A stretch of DNA of 64,000 bases from Agromyces kandeliae (GCF_009674665.1 NZ_WKJD01000006.1:248001-312000), one strand, 5' to 3'; shown: positions 1-10,554, counted from the stretch's first letter. The notes: generated by a model from the sequence alone, not told the origin. Numbers and translations: made by a program.

Positions 1-185
1 GGGATGTCGTGTTCGGCCGGTCGGCCGGTTCGAGGGCACGCCGGCGATGTCGGGCGCGGGTGCCGACCATGCTGACACAGGAGCGGTCCGAAGGGAAGCG
101 CCCAGACGATGGAATCCGTGGTGATCGCCCGCAGAATCGACGGAATCGCTTGTGATTCGATGAGCGCACTGTCATGATCGAACGC
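1..185. other. Gene-free left edge upstream of the Lrp gene
   Basis: No coding frame is convincing here. Near position 14 there is a short palindromic GGCCGGTCGGCC segment that could be the tail of a terminator of a gene outside the window. Just upstream of the Lrp gene, GAATC (143-147) and GATTC (154-158) form a small inverted repeat, with another GAATC at 134-138. This could be an autoregulatory operator, but the match is too short to be sure. Confidence 0.4.
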
Positions 186-668
186 ATGACGAACGGGAAC
201 CGCCCGACGGGCCACCGGCCGGTGCAGCTCGACGACGTCTCCAAGGCGATCATCGAGCAGCTCCAGGCCGACGGTCGGCGTTCCTACGCGGACATCGGCA
301 AGGCGGTGGGCCTCAGCGAGGCGGCCGTCCGCCAGCGTGTCCAGCGACTCACCGAGGCCGGCGTGATGCAGATCGTCGCCGTCACCGACCCCATGCAACT
401 GGGCTTCACGCGGCAGGCCATGATCGGCATCCGCGCGACGGGCGACACCCGCGTGCTCGCAGAAGAGCTCGCGGCCATCCCCGAGATCGACTACGTGGTG
501 CTCACCGCGGGCAGCTTCGACCTGCTGGCCGAGGTGGTCTGCGAGGACGACGACCAGCTCATCACGCTGCTCAACTCTCGCATCCGCAACCTCGACGGGG
601 TCCAGACCACGGAGACGTTCGTCTACCTGAAGCTGCAGAAGCAGTTCTACAACTGGGGCACCCGCTGA
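186..668 (+). CDS. Lrp/AsnC family transcriptional regulator
   Basis: Small transcription factor of about 160 residues. The N-terminal AsnC-type helix-turn-helix lies around residues 18-65 (IGKAVGLSEAAVRQRV is the recognition region) and is followed by a RAM/ligand-sensing domain (about 75-155) that normally binds an amino acid and drives oligomerisation. The aminotransferase gene starts 28 bases downstream on the same strand, so the regulator probably controls amine or amino-acid catabolism by that enzyme. The start is uncertain: ATG at 174 is in frame, but ATG at 186 follows a CATGAT hexamer by 7 nt, matching the leaderless pattern of many genes in this window. The effector cannot be told from sequence. 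Confidence 0.9.
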   Translation: MTNGNRPTGHRPVQLDDVSKAIIEQLQADGRRSYADIGKAVGLSEAAVRQRVQRLTEAGVMQIVAVTDPMQLGFTRQAMIGIRATGDTRVLAEELAAIPEIDYVVLTAGSFDLLAEVVCEDDDQLITLLNSRIRNLDGVQTTETFVYLKLQKQFYNWGTR

Positions 669-696
669 CCGCGGTGTCGCCCGGAAGGAGATCCCG

Positions 697-2112
697 ATGA
701 CCACCCTCGACGCGCCTGCGCGCCTCGGCACCGCCGGCTTCGACGACGCCGCGCTGCAGCAGAAGGCGAAGGACCATCTCTGGATGCACTTCGCGCGCCA
801 GTCCACGATGGAGGAGCACGGCGTGCCCATCATCACGCGCGGCGAGGGCCACCACGTGTTCGACGCGCAGGGCAGGAAGTACTTCGACGGACTGTCGGGC
901 CTCTTCGTCGTGAACGCCGGACACGGCCGTCGGCGTCTCGCCGAGGTCGCGGCCAAGCAGGCCGAGGAGCTCGCGTTCTTCCCGATCTGGTCGTACGCCC
1001 ATCCTGCGGCGATCGAACTCGCGGACCGCCTCGCCGACTACGCGCCGGGCGACCTCAACCGGGTGTTCTTCTCCACCGGCGGCGGCGAGGCCGTCGAGAC
1101 GGCGTTCAAGCTCGCGAAGTACTACTGGAAGCTCCGCGGCATCCCGACCAAGCACAAGGTCATCTCGCGCTCGGTCGCGTACCACGGCACCCCGCAGGGC
1201 GCCCTCGCGATCACGGGCATCCCCGCCATGAAGCAGATGTTCGAGCCGATCACGCCCGGGGGGTTCCGCGTTCCGAACACCAACTTCTACCGCGCGGCCG
1301 AGATGGGCGGACCGACGGACGACCTCGAGGCGTTCGGGCTCTGGGCGGCCGACCGCATCGAGGAGATGATCCTCTTCGAGGGTCCTGAGACGGTCGCGGC
1401 CGTGTTCCTCGAGCCGATCCAGAACTCGGGCGGATGCTTCCCACCTCCTCCCGGCTACTTCCAGCGTGTGCGCGAGATCTGCGACAAGTACGACGTGCTC
1501 ATGGTCTCCGACGAGGTCATCGCGGCGTTCGGACGCATCGGGCACATGTTCGCATGCGACGCGTACGGGTACGTGCCCGACATGATCACCTGCGCGAAGG
1601 CGATGACGTCGGGCTACTCCCCGATCGGCGCGACGATCGTGTCGGAGAAGATCTACGAGCCCTTCAAGACCGGGACGACGAGCTTCTACCACGGCTACAC
1701 CTTCGGCGGTCACCCGGTCTCGGCCGCCGTGGCGCTGGAGAACCTCGACATCTTCGAGGAGGAGCGGCTCAACGAGCGCGTGCGCGAGAACTCGCCGCTG
1801 TTCCGCGCAGAACTGGAGAAGCTCCTCGACATCCCGATCGTCGGCGACGTCCGCGGGGACGGGTACTTCTTCGGCATCGAGCTCGTCAAGGACAAGTCCA
1901 CGCGCGAGACGTTCGACGACGACGAGTCGGAGCGCCTGCTCCGCGGGTTCCTCTCCAAGGCGCTCTTCGATGCGGGACTCTACTGCCGTGCCGACGACCG
2001 CGGCGACCCCGTCATCCAGCTCGCGCCGCCGCTGACGATCGGCCCGGCCGAGTTCCGCGAGATCGAGCAGATCCTGCGCGGCGTGCTCACCGAGGCGGCG
2101 AACCGCCTCTGA
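697..2112 (+). CDS. Class III PLP-dependent aminotransferase
   Basis: Fold-type I, class III (omega-amino acid / diamine : pyruvate or 2-oxoglutarate) transaminase of 471 residues, the usual family length. The cofactor-binding STGGGEAVETA loop is near residue 126, the SDEVIAAFGRIG segment holds the PLP-nitrogen Asp, and CAKAMTSGYSPIG carries the likely Schiff-base Lys301. A strong ribosome site GGAAGGAG (683-690) ends 6 nt before the ATG. It follows the Lrp gene closely and is probably its target. This subgroup is often called aspartate aminotransferase family but more often acts on putrescine, GABA or beta-alanine; the exact substrate is not decided here. Confidence 0.93.
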   Translation: MTTLDAPARLGTAGFDDAALQQKAKDHLWMHFARQSTMEEHGVPIITRGEGHHVFDAQGRKYFDGLSGLFVVNAGHGRRRLAEVAAKQAEELAFFPIWSYAHPAAIELADRLADYAPGDLNRVFFSTGGGEAVETAFKLAKYYWKLRGIPTKHKVISRSVAYHGTPQGALAITGIPAMKQMFEPITPGGFRVPNTNFYRAAEMGGPTDDLEAFGLWAADRIEEMILFEGPETVAAVFLEPIQNSGGCFPPPPGYFQRVREICDKYDVLMVSDEVIAAFGRIGHMFACDAYGYVPDMITCAKAMTSGYSPIGATIVSEKIYEPFKTGTTSFYHGYTFGGHPVSAAVALENLDIFEEERLNERVRENSPLFRAELEKLLDIPIVGDVRGDGYFFGIELVKDKSTRETFDDDESERLLRGFLSKALFDAGLYCRADDRGDPVIQLAPPLTIGPAEFREIEQILRGVLTEAANRL

Positions 2113-2160
2113 CGCCTCCGCGCGACGATCCACCGGACGTCGCGCATCCACGCCGCCGTC

Positions 2161-2193
2161 GAAGCGCCCGGGCCCTCGAGGTCCGGGCGCTTC
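2161..2193. terminator. Bidirectional terminator between convergent genes
   Basis: GAAGCGCCCGG (2161-2171) pairs perfectly with CCGGGCGCTTC (2183-2193) around an 11-nt loop. It lies between the convergent aminotransferase and DUF4192 genes. No long T-run follows, which is common in high-GC actinobacteria. Confidence 0.75.
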
Positions 2194-2232
2194 GGCGTCC
2201 CGTCGTCGATTCGGACTCCCATCACGGGGGCG

Positions 2233-3450
2233 CTATGCGGTGTCGTCCGCGGCTGCGCCCGATTGCGGCAGCGGCCTCGAGAACGCCCACTCCGGCAGCT
2301 CGCCGAGCCCGAGGAAGCGATGGAGGAGCCCGGCCATGGTGTGGTCCGGCTCCTCCGCCAGGGCGAGGTCGATGAACGCACCAGCGGCAGATCCACGGCC
2401 GAGCGACCACGACAGCCACGCGGCGATGCAGAGTGCTCCCGTGCGGCGGCCCACGGGTGCATTGCCGGCGGCGGTGGCGAGCACCTCGAGCACCACGCGC
2501 ACGCGATCCGCATCCGGCCGGATCGTCGAACGTCCGAGCATGAGTCGCGAGAGGAAGCCGTCGACGCTCTCCTGCTCGTCCGGGCCGGGCGTGCGGGGCG
2601 ACGCTCGACCGCCGGTCTGCCGATCGGACAGGTCCGCAGCCCGAGCGGGCCGCTCGTCCTCGCCCGAGTCCAGCGCGAGTTCGCCGATGACCGGGCCGAA
2701 CGCCGCTTGGAGCATGATCGCGTCCCGGATCACCGGCTGCGAGGCGAGATGGAGGATCCAGGCCAGCTCCTCCACCGTGCCGCAGCCGCGCTCCGCAGCG
2801 ATCCGTTCCACGAGGACGATCGGATCGACCGCGTCGCCGAGGGCGCGTTCGATGCGGTCACCGGTGGGCTCGGCGACCGCCGGGTTCCGGTCCACGATCC
2901 CGTCGAGGATCTCGCGGATGCCGGCGGCGATCGTGGAGTCGGAGTCGGGGATGCGGACCAGACCGGCGGCAGTGCCGGCGACACCCGCGGCGAGCTCCAC
3001 CGCTTCCGGCGGCACGGCCGCGACGGCCGCGCTCTCCTCGATGAGGCTGAGCGGCCTTCCGCCGACGGGGAGCTCGGCGTCGAAGAGCGATCCCCAGCCG
3101 TTCGGTGCGACCGACAACGCGTCCCGGACGACGAATCCCGCACGCTCGGCTCGCTCTACGACGCGCCCGAGCAGATTCCCGTGCGGCAGGCCGTCATCGT
3201 CGAACGGTCGGTCGCCGTAGGCGACGGCGGCGATCCCGTCGATCCCCGGGACCCGGCAGAGCGTGCCGAGCAGCGATCCCGCCAGGGCGTCGGCGTGCGC
3301 GTCGTCCGGGAGGTCGTGCCGGAGCACCGCGGACGTCCGGTTGCCCTCGAACGCGATGCAGACGAGGGATCGGGCGGGCCGATAGCCTGCGAGGACGGGG
3401 ACGAGGGCGAGGAAGTCGTGCGCGGCGTCGGCGCGGATGATGGTCGTCAT
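2233..3450 (-). CDS. DUF4192 family protein
   Basis: Protein of 405 residues that looks like the actinobacterial DUF4192 family. Its start has the family-like pattern of a short hydrophobic strand (DFLALVPVLAGYRPARSLVCIAF, here cited in parts: DFLALVPVL, YRPARSLVCIAF). The C-terminal part is helical with repeated Ala/Leu segments, including a GALCIAAWLSWSLGRGSAA stretch. No catalytic motif, signal peptide or membrane helix is clear, and the family has no assigned function. The ATG at 3450 is preceded by GGAGGA about 11 nt upstream; longer upstream frames read through low-quality sequence. The gene stands alone, divergent from ogt. Confidence 0.8.
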   Translation of the reverse strand: MTTIIRADAAHDFLALVPVLAGYRPARSLVCIAFEGNRTSAVLRHDLPDDAHADALAGSLLGTLCRVPGIDGIAAVAYGDRPFDDDGLPHGNLLGRVVERAERAGFVVRDALSVAPNGWGSLFDAELPVGGRPLSLIEESAAVAAVPPEAVELAAGVAGTAAGLVRIPDSDSTIAAGIREILDGIVDRNPAVAEPTGDRIERALGDAVDPIVLVERIAAERGCGTVEELAWILHLASQPVIRDAIMLQAAFGPVIGELALDSGEDERPARAADLSDRQTGGRASPRTPGPDEQESVDGFLSRLMLGRSTIRPDADRVRVVLEVLATAAGNAPVGRRTGALCIAAWLSWSLGRGSAAGAFIDLALAEEPDHTMAGLLHRFLGLGELPEWAFSRPLPQSGAAADDTA

Positions 3451-3640
3451 GGGATGAGCGTCCTCCGGCCCGCGGCACGCCGCGGCGCCGCCCGCGGACA
3501 CGGTGGAGCCATGCCCCATCGCCTGCCTGTGGAGGACGGCTTCGGGTGTCGGACACGGCCGAGCCGTCCTCCACATCGACGCGGTCCGCCCGGGACCGTG
3601 CGGTGTCCGATTCCCGCCAGTCGATGACGGATGCCACGCC

Positions 3641-3646
3641 TATCCT
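3641..3646 (+). promoter_or_regulatory. -10 element of a leaderless ogt transcript
   Basis: TATCCT lies 6 nt before the ATG at 3653 and there is no ribosome-binding site. This spacing puts the transcription start at or next to the start codon. Confidence 0.55.
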
Positions 3647-3652
3647 CGAACC

Positions 3653-4144
3653 ATGGACTCCCCGTACCTCATCCGTCTCACCAGCCCGATCGGGCGGATC
3701 GAACTCCAGGCCGATGACCGAGCGCTCACCTCGCTCGCGATCGAACGCGACGGCACCCTTCCGCACGACGACCTCCCGGAGCGCACCTCGCCGCTGCTCG
3801 AGTCGGCACGCATTCAGCTCGAGGAGTACTTCGACGGACGACGCACGACCTTCGACATTCCCGTGCGACTCGACGGCACGCCGTTCCAGCGCGCCGTGTG
3901 GGCGGAACTCCGACGACTGGGCTGGGGCGAGGCGACGTCCTACGGCGCGCTCGCCGCGGCCGTCGGCCGACCGGGCTCGGCCCGCGCCATCGGCGGTGCC
4001 GTGGGCGCCAATCCGATGCCGATCATCGTCGGCTGTCACCGCGTGCTCGCGTCGGACGGTCGGATCACCGGCTACTCGGGTGGCGAAGGGATCCCGACGA
4101 AGCTCTGGCTGCTCGGCCACGAGCAGATCGGCTTCGCGGCGTGA
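3653..4144 (+). CDS. ogt: Methylated-DNA--[protein]-cysteine S-methyltransferase
   Basis: Suicide alkyltransferase that moves methyl groups from O6-methylguanine to its own cysteine. The protein has 163 residues: an N-terminal RNase H-like domain, then the DNA-binding/methyl-acceptor domain with FQRAVWAELR, TSYGALAAAVGRPGSARAIG and acceptor Cys128 in IIVGCHRV. The family motif is normally PCHRV; here Gly replaces the Pro before Cys, as in some actinobacterial members. The stop overlaps the start of tag (GTGA), giving a two-gene alkylation-repair operon. The start is supported by a -10 hexamer 6 nt upstream. Confidence 0.93.
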   Translation: MDSPYLIRLTSPIGRIELQADDRALTSLAIERDGTLPHDDLPERTSPLLESARIQLEEYFDGRRTTFDIPVRLDGTPFQRAVWAELRRLGWGEATSYGALAAAVGRPGSARAIGGAVGANPMPIIVGCHRVLASDGRITGYSGGEGIPTKLWLLGHEQIGFAA

Positions 4145-4782
4145 CCGGGCCCGACCGGCCCGACGTCGTCGTCGGCGACGACGGCCTGGCCCGATGCGCC
4201 TGGGGCGCCTCGGATCCCGAGTACCGCCGGTACCACGACGAGGAATGGGGCACCCCGCAGCACGACTCCGATGTGCTGTTCGAGAAGCTCTGCCTCGAGG
4301 GGTTCCAGGCCGGGCTCTCGTGGATCACGATCCTGCGACGCCGTCCGGCCTTCCGCGAGGCGTTCCACGGGTTCGACCCCGAACGCGTCGCCGCGATGGA
4401 CGCGGGCGACGTCGAGCGGCTCCTGGGCGACGCGCGCATCATCCGGCATCGCGGCAAGATCGAGGCCACGATCTCCAACGCGCGAGCGACGCTCGACCTC
4501 GACGGTACGCTCGACGAACTGCTGTGGGGTTTCGCGCCGCAGCCGCGACCCGCGCCGCTCGTGAGCCTCACCGAGGTCCCTGCCACGACCGCGGAGTCGA
4601 CGGCGCTCAGCCGGCGTCTGCGCTCACTCGGCTTCCGATTCGTCGGCCCGACCACGATGTACGCGCTCATGCAGGCGATGGGGATGGTCGACGACCACCT
4701 CGCCGGATGCCATCGTTCCGCGCGGGCGGGAGACCGTGGGTCGGGGGCCGCTCCGTCGGCGATGGCCGCGGATGCCGTCTGA
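4141..4782 (+). CDS. tag: DNA-3-methyladenine glycosylase I
   Basis: Base-excision glycosylase that removes 3-methyladenine, 213 residues. The opening ARCAWGASDPEYRRYHDEEWG region (cited as RCAWG and YHDEEWG) matches the TAG family, with zinc ligands Cys19 and His32. The second pair is His186 and Cys190 in DDHLAGCHR. The substrate pocket segment EGFQAGLSWITIL is present. The GTG start overlaps the ogt stop in GTGA, so the two are translationally coupled. Its 3' end is only 14 nt from the convergent yaaA stop. Confidence 0.94.
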   Translation: MTGPDRPDVVVGDDGLARCAWGASDPEYRRYHDEEWGTPQHDSDVLFEKLCLEGFQAGLSWITILRRRPAFREAFHGFDPERVAAMDAGDVERLLGDARIIRHRGKIEATISNARATLDLDGTLDELLWGFAPQPRPAPLVSLTEVPATTAESTALSRRLRSLGFRFVGPTTMYALMQAMGMVDDHLAGCHRSARAGDRGSGAAPSAMAADAV

Positions 4783-4805
4783 TCAGGCGACCGCGATCAG
4801 GCGAC
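4781..4805. repeat. Short direct repeat across two convergent stop codons
   Basis: GATCAGGCGAC occurs at 4781-4791 and 4795-4805, a 14-nt period. The copies cover the tag stop and the yaaA stop. No hairpin terminator fits between the two genes. Confidence 0.6.
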
Positions 4806-5555
4806 GAGCTCGATCTCGGCGGGCGAGGAGGGCCGCTCGGCGCCGAGTTCGAGCCGGAACCCTGCGTCCGAGGACCACGCCAACAGGTCGTCGCGCGTGT
4901 TCAGGGTGGGGCGCGTCTCCAACAGGGCGCGGGTGAAGAGGCCCTTCGCCCGCTTGTTGAAGTGGTTCAGTGCCCGCCGGCGACCGCCGGAGTCGACCGA
5001 CACGACGCGGAGGAAGACCGAGTCGGGGCGGACGGGAGCAGGACCGAGCTCGACGTAGCCCTCGGAGCGAAGGTCGACGATCAGTCCGGTGTGCCCGGCG
5101 AGCACGCTGCGGATCGGCTCACGCCAATGCCCCTTGAGACGGAGCCCCGGCAGTCGAGAGTCGTGCGAGAGCCGGTAGGCGGGGATGGGATCGTCGGCCC
5201 CGACGATCCCGAAGAGCGCCGAGTGCACGGCGACGTGCTCGGCCGCATAGGCGCGCGCCGCGCGGTCGAGGCTCACGGCATCGAGGGCGTCGTACAGGAC
5301 GCCCGTGTAGCGGTCGAGCGCGGGCATGGTGGGCGACGTCGACAGCCGGCGATTGCGATCGACCTCCGCGGCCTGTCTCGGGCCGAGCTTGAGTGCGCGC
5401 ATCATGGCGTCGGCATCCGCAGCCAACTCCGACGTCGCCGTGAGCACCTCGTCCCTCGCATCGCGAAGCGAGGAGAACGAGAGCGCATCGAGCGACAGGG
5501 CGATCGGGTCCCCTCCGTCGCGCTTGGTCTCGGAGGGCGGGAGCAGGACGAGCAC
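4797..5555 (-). CDS. yaaA: YaaA/DUF328 family peroxide-stress protein
   Basis: Protein of 252 residues that begins LVLLPPSETK, the hallmark of the YaaA (DUF328/UPF0246) family, which binds DNA and limits iron-driven oxidative damage during peroxide stress in E. coli. Later motifs include RYTGVLYDALD, HSALFGIVGADDPIPAYRLS and LNHFNKRAKGLFTRALL, all typical of the family. It starts at GTG 5555, sharing one base with the TAG stop of the upstream kinase-like gene (TAGTG), so it is co-translated and probably the last gene of the ATP synthase transcription unit. Confidence 0.9.
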   Translation of the reverse strand: MLVLLPPSETKRDGGDPIALSLDALSFSSLRDARDEVLTATSELAADADAMMRALKLGPRQAAEVDRNRRLSTSPTMPALDRYTGVLYDALDAVSLDRAARAYAAEHVAVHSALFGIVGADDPIPAYRLSHDSRLPGLRLKGHWREPIRSVLAGHTGLIVDLRSEGYVELGPAPVRPDSVFLRVVSVDSGGRRRALNHFNKRAKGLFTRALLETRPTLNTRDDLLAWSSDAGFRLELGAERPSSPAEIELVA

Positions 5556-6127
5556 TACTCGGCGATGAAGGCCAGCGCGGCCTCGACGTTCACGCCAAGC
5601 GCCTCCACGCTGTCGATGGTCACCCGCGGGAGGGCCGAGGACGGTCCCGACCACGGCGCATACCCATCGAGGCTCTGCTCGACGGCACGCCAGGTGGTCT
5701 CGTCGAGGTGCGGAAGATTGCGCTCGCGCTTCTCCAGTCGCTGCTTGTGCACCGCTGCGTCGGAGCACACGACCTCGATGACGCGGAGGCGCACCTCGGC
5801 GCGCTCAGCGAGGTCGCGCCACTGCAAGCGGGCCGACTCGGCCGCGTTCACGGCATCGACGATCACGGTACGGCCGGAATCGAGTTCCTTCTCCGCGATC
5901 TGCTCCGCCACCAGGTAGGCGGCGAGTCCCGTCGGCTGGTCGGCGTCGATCCCCGCCCGCAGGATCGCGGACTCGATCGGATCGACCGACACGACCGTGG
6001 CACCGAGGCGGGCGCCCACGATCTCGCCGATCGTCGACTTGCCCGCTCCCGGAAGCCCGGCCATGACGATCAGCTGCGTGACGCTCAGGTCATCGAACTG
6101 GCGGTCGAACGGCTGCTCCCCCTGCAT
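5555..6127 (-). CDS. AAA-type P-loop kinase-like ATPase
   Basis: Small ATP-binding protein of 190 residues with the Walker A motif MAGLPGAGKSTIGE (about residues 22-35) and a Walker B-like VIVDAVN. The size and order (P-loop, hinge, short lid with QRLEKRERN) resemble zeta-toxin/gluconate-kinase-like small-molecule kinases, but the substrate is unknown. It starts 10 nt after the atpC stop and overlaps yaaA by one base. Its position at the end of the atp operon is an operon-level observation and does not prove a role in ATP synthase. Confidence 0.85.
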   Translation of the reverse strand: MQGEQPFDRQFDDLSVTQLIVMAGLPGAGKSTIGEIVGARLGATVVSVDPIESAILRAGIDADQPTGLAAYLVAEQIAEKELDSGRTVIVDAVNAAESARLQWRDLAERAEVRLRVIEVVCSDAAVHKQRLEKRERNLPHLDETTWRAVEQSLDGYAPWSGPSSALPRVTIDSVEALGVNVEAALAFIAE

Positions 6128-6137
6128 CCGCGCTCCC

Positions 6138-6398
6138 TCAGGCGAGGGCGGCGCGCGACGCGACGACCTGCACCGCGTCGGACTGCACCGAGAGGAACCC
6201 GTCCTCGGCGTTCGCGGTGATCTTCTCACCGCCGGGCAGGGTGACGCGCACCTCGCCGCCGGCAAGGATCGCGAGCATCGGCTCGTGACCCGGCAGGATG
6301 CCGATCTCGCCTTCGACGGTGCGCGCCACCACCATGGCCGCCTCGCCCGACCAGACTTCCTGGTCGGCCGAGACGACGCTCACATTGAGGGCGGCCAT
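6138..6398 (-). CDS. atpC: ATP synthase F1 subunit epsilon (short form)
   Basis: Central-stalk subunit of 86 residues containing only the N-terminal beta-sandwich: LNVSVVSADQEVWSGEA at the start and GILPGHEPMLAIL in the middle. The C-terminal helical hairpin found in longer epsilons (about 120-140 residues in many bacteria) is absent, because the frame stops at QVVASRAALA. It begins 2 nt after atpD and is therefore coupled to it. Start ATG 6398. Confidence 0.95.
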   Translation of the reverse strand: MAALNVSVVSADQEVWSGEAAMVVARTVEGEIGILPGHEPMLAILAGGEVRVTLPGGEKITANAEDGFLSVQSDAVQVVASRAALA

Positions 6399-6400
6399 GC

Positions 6401-7885
<1,485 letters not shown>

Positions 7886-8794
7886 CTACTTCGAGGAGGA
7901 GAGCGCGTCCGCTCCACCCACGATTTCTGCGATCTGCTGCGTGATCTCGGACTGGCGGGCCTCGTTGGCCAGCCGCGTGTAGTCGGTGATCAGCTTGTCG
8001 GCGTTGTCGGTGGCCGACTTCATGGCCTTCTGCGTGGCCGCGTGCTTCGCGGCGGCCGACTGCAGCATGGCGTTGAAGATGCGGCTCTCGATGTACACCG
8101 GGAGCAGTCCGTCGAGGACCGTCTCGGCGTCGGGCTCGAACTCGTAGAGCGGGAAGACCTCGGCCTTGCCGGACGGCGCGACCTCCTCCTCGGCCTCGAC
8201 GACCTCGAGCGGCAGCAGTCGCGTGACGACCGGAACCTGCGTGATGCGGCTGACGAACCGGTTGTAGACGATGTGGATCTCGTCGACCCCGCCGTCGGCG
8301 CTGTCGCGGAGGAACGCCTCGAGCACTGCGTCCGCGACCTCCTTGGCGGTGTCGAACTCGGGGCTGTCGGTGCCGCCGATCCAGCTGCGCTCGTAGTCGC
8401 GCCGCCGGAACGAGAAGTACCCGACCGACTTGCGGCCGATCAGGAAGTACACGACCTCCTTGCCCTGGCTGCGAAGCAGCTCGGCGAGCTCCTCCGACTC
8501 ACGCAGGACCTGCGAGTTGAACGCGCCCGCGAGGCCGCGGTCCGAGGTGAAGATCACGATGGCCGCACGGTCGACCCGCTCCGGCTCGGTCGTGAGCACG
8601 TGCGAGACGTTCGAGTAGCTCGCCACCGCGGACACCGCACGCGTGATCGCGTCGGAGTACGGCGTCGACGCGGCGACACGCGCCTGCGCCTTCTGGATCC
8701 GCGAGGCGGAGATGAGCTCCATCGCTCGCGTGATCTTCTTGGTCGTCTGCGCCGACTTGATCTTCTGGCGGTAGACCCGAAGCTGCGCTCCCAT
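7886..8794 (-). CDS. atpG: ATP synthase F1 subunit gamma
   Basis: Rotor shaft subunit, 302 residues. The conserved N-terminal helix [20 protein letters not shown] and the C-terminal [17 protein letters not shown] helix form the coiled coil that rotates inside the alpha/beta ring; [16 protein letters not shown] residues (here [12 protein letters not shown]) mark the middle. A 90-nt gap with a strong hairpin separates it from atpA, unlike the tight spacing of the genes that follow. Confidence 0.98.
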   Translation of the reverse strand: MGAQLRVYRQKIKSAQTTKKITRAMELISASRIQKAQARVAASTPYSDAITRAVSAVASYSNVSHVLTTEPERVDRAAIVIFTSDRGLAGAFNSQVLRESEELAELLRSQGKEVVYFLIGRKSVGYFSFRRRDYERSWIGGTDSPEFDTAKEVADAVLEAFLRDSADGGVDEIHIVYNRFVSRITQVPVVTRLLPLEVVEAEEEVAPSGKAEVFPLYEFEPDAETVLDGLLPVYIESRIFNAMLQSAAAKHAATQKAMKSATDNADKLITDYTRLANEARQSEITQQIAEIVGGADALSSSK

Positions 8795-8824
8795 GTTTCT
8801 CCTGTGTCCTGGCTTCCTGTTCCC

Positions 8825-8867
8825 GAGGCTCTCGGTGCGGCCGATGCGGCCCGTCCCCGAGAGCCTC
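8825..8867 (-). promoter_or_regulatory. Intercistronic hairpin between atpA and atpG
   Basis: GAGGCTCTCGG (8825-8835) pairs perfectly with CCGAGAGCCTC (8857-8867) around a 21-nt loop. It lies after the atpA stop (8885) and before the atpG start (8794), so it would form in the polycistronic mRNA. It may act as a processing or partial-termination element that lowers atpG relative to atpA; this is inference. Confidence 0.6.
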
Positions 8868-8884
8868 AGGGACGGCGGAATCGA

Positions 8885-10522
8885 CTAGCGACGACCCTTG
8901 ACGATCTTCTCCTGGCCGACCTCTTCCTCGTCGATCGCCTCGAACTTCTCGCTCCCGACCGAGGCGAGCGGCTTGCCCTCGCCGGTCTGGAACTCGAGCT
9001 TGAACTTGTCGACCTCGGACTCGAGGGTGGCGACGGTCTCGTCGCTGAGCACGTTGGTCTCGCGGAGGTCCGAGAGCACCGACGTGTTGCGGCCGAGGTA
9101 GTCGAGGAACTCGCGCTCGAAGCGCAGGATGTCCTCGACGGGGACCTCGTCGAGCTTGCCGTTGGTGCCGGCCCAGATCGAGACGACCTGCTCCTCCACC
9201 GGGTACGGCGAGTACTGGGGCTGCTTGAGCAGCTCGGTCAGGCGCGCGCCGCGCTCGAGCTGGCGGCGGCTGGCCGCGTCGAGGTCGGATGCGAACATCG
9301 CGAACGCCTCGAGCGAGCGGTACTGCGCGAGCTCGAGCTTCAGCGTTCCCGAGACCTTCTTGATCGACTTGACCTGTGCGTCGCCACCGACTCGGGAGAC
9401 CGAGATACCGACGTCCACCGCGGGACGCTGGTTCGAGTTGAACAGGTCGGACTGGAGGAAGATCTGGCCGTCGGTGATCGAGATCACGTTGGTCGGGATG
9501 TACGCCGAGACGTCGTTCGCCTTGGTCTCGATGATCGGCAGCCCGGTCATCGATCCTGCGCCGAGCTCGTCGGAGAGCTTCGCGCAGCGCTCGAGCAGGC
9601 GCGAGTGCAGGTAGAAGACGTCGCCGGGGTACGCCTCGCGGCCCGGCGGGCGACGGAGGAGCAGGGACACGGCACGGTAGGCCTCGGCCTGCTTCGACAG
9701 GTCGTCGAAGATGATCAGGACGTGCTTGCCGTCGTACATCCAGTGCTGGCCGATCGCCGAGCCCGTGTACGGAGCGAGGTACTTGAAGCCCGCGGGGTCG
9801 GATGCCGGTGCGGCGACGATGGTGGTGTACTCCATCGCGCCCGCGTCTTCCAGCGCGCCCTTGACCGAGGCGATGGTCGAGCCCTTCTGGCCGATCGCGA
9901 CGTAGATGCAGCGCACCTGCTTGGTCGGGTCGCCCGACTCCCAGTTCGCCTTCTGGTTGATGATCGTGTCGATCGCGATCGCGGTCTTGCCGGTCTGGCG
10001 GTCGCCGATGATGAGCTGGCGCTGGCCGCGGCCGACCGGGATCATCGCGTCGATGGCCTTGATGCCGGTCTGGAGCGGCTCGTGCACCGACTTGCGCTGC
10101 ATGACGCCGGGCGCCTGGAGCTCGAGCGCGCGGCGGCCCTCCGTCGCGACCTCGCCGAGACCGTCGATCGGGTTGCCCAGCGGGTCGACGACGCGGCCGA
10201 GGTACCCCTCGCCGACGGGCACCGAGAGGACCTCGCCCGTGCGGGTCACCTCCATGCCCTCCTCGATGCCGGTGAACTCGCCGAGCACGACGACACCGAT
10301 CTCGTCCTCGTCGAGGTTGAGCGCGAGGCCGAGCGTGCCGTCCGCGAACTTGACGAGCTCGTTCGCCATCGCCGAGGGGAGGCCCTCGACGTGGGCGATG
10401 CCGTCAGCCGCGTCGGTGACGTACCCGACCTCGGTCTTCTGCGCCGCGCCCGGCTCGTAGTCGCGGGCGAACTCCGAGAGAGCCGAACGGATCTCGTCGG
10501 GGCTGATGGAGAGTTCTGCCAT
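8885..10522 (-). CDS. atpA: ATP synthase F1 subunit alpha
   Basis: Non-catalytic nucleotide-binding subunit, 545 residues. The P-loop [14 protein letters not shown], the [12 protein letters not shown] segment and the C-terminal [15 protein letters not shown] region are present. Two in-frame ATGs occur at 10528 and 10522. The second is preferred because AAGGA ends 7 nt before it but only 1-2 nt before the first, and the resulting [12 protein letters not shown] matches the family start. A hairpin-rich 97-nt gap precedes the gene. Confidence 0.97.
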   Translation of the reverse strand: MAELSISPDEIRSALSEFARDYEPGAAQKTEVGYVTDAADGIAHVEGLPSAMANELVKFADGTLGLALNLDEDEIGVVVLGEFTGIEEGMEVTRTGEVLSVPVGEGYLGRVVDPLGNPIDGLGEVATEGRRALELQAPGVMQRKSVHEPLQTGIKAIDAMIPVGRGQRQLIIGDRQTGKTAIAIDTIINQKANWESGDPTKQVRCIYVAIGQKGSTIASVKGALEDAGAMEYTTIVAAPASDPAGFKYLAPYTGSAIGQHWMYDGKHVLIIFDDLSKQAEAYRAVSLLLRRPPGREAYPGDVFYLHSRLLERCAKLSDELGAGSMTGLPIIETKANDVSAYIPTNVISITDGQIFLQSDLFNSNQRPAVDVGISVSRVGGDAQVKSIKKVSGTLKLELAQYRSLEAFAMFASDLDAASRRQLERGARLTELLKQPQYSPYPVEEQVVSIWAGTNGKLDEVPVEDILRFEREFLDYLGRNTSVLSDLRETNVLSDETVATLESEVDKFKLEFQTGEGKPLASVGSEKFEAIDEEEVGQEKIVKGRR

Positions 10523-10539
10523 TGCCATTTCCTTTTCTG

Positions 10540-10554
10540 AAGGGCCAGGCCCTT
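10540..10554 (-). promoter_or_regulatory. Hairpin directly upstream of the atpA ribosome site
   Basis: AAGGGCC-A-GGCCCTT is a perfect inverted repeat ending a few bases before the atpA ribosome-binding site. CTGTAC (10557-10562) and GTACAG (10568-10573) form a second small stem just upstream. These could stabilise a processed atpA mRNA end or adjust access to the ribosome site (inference). Confidence 0.55.
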
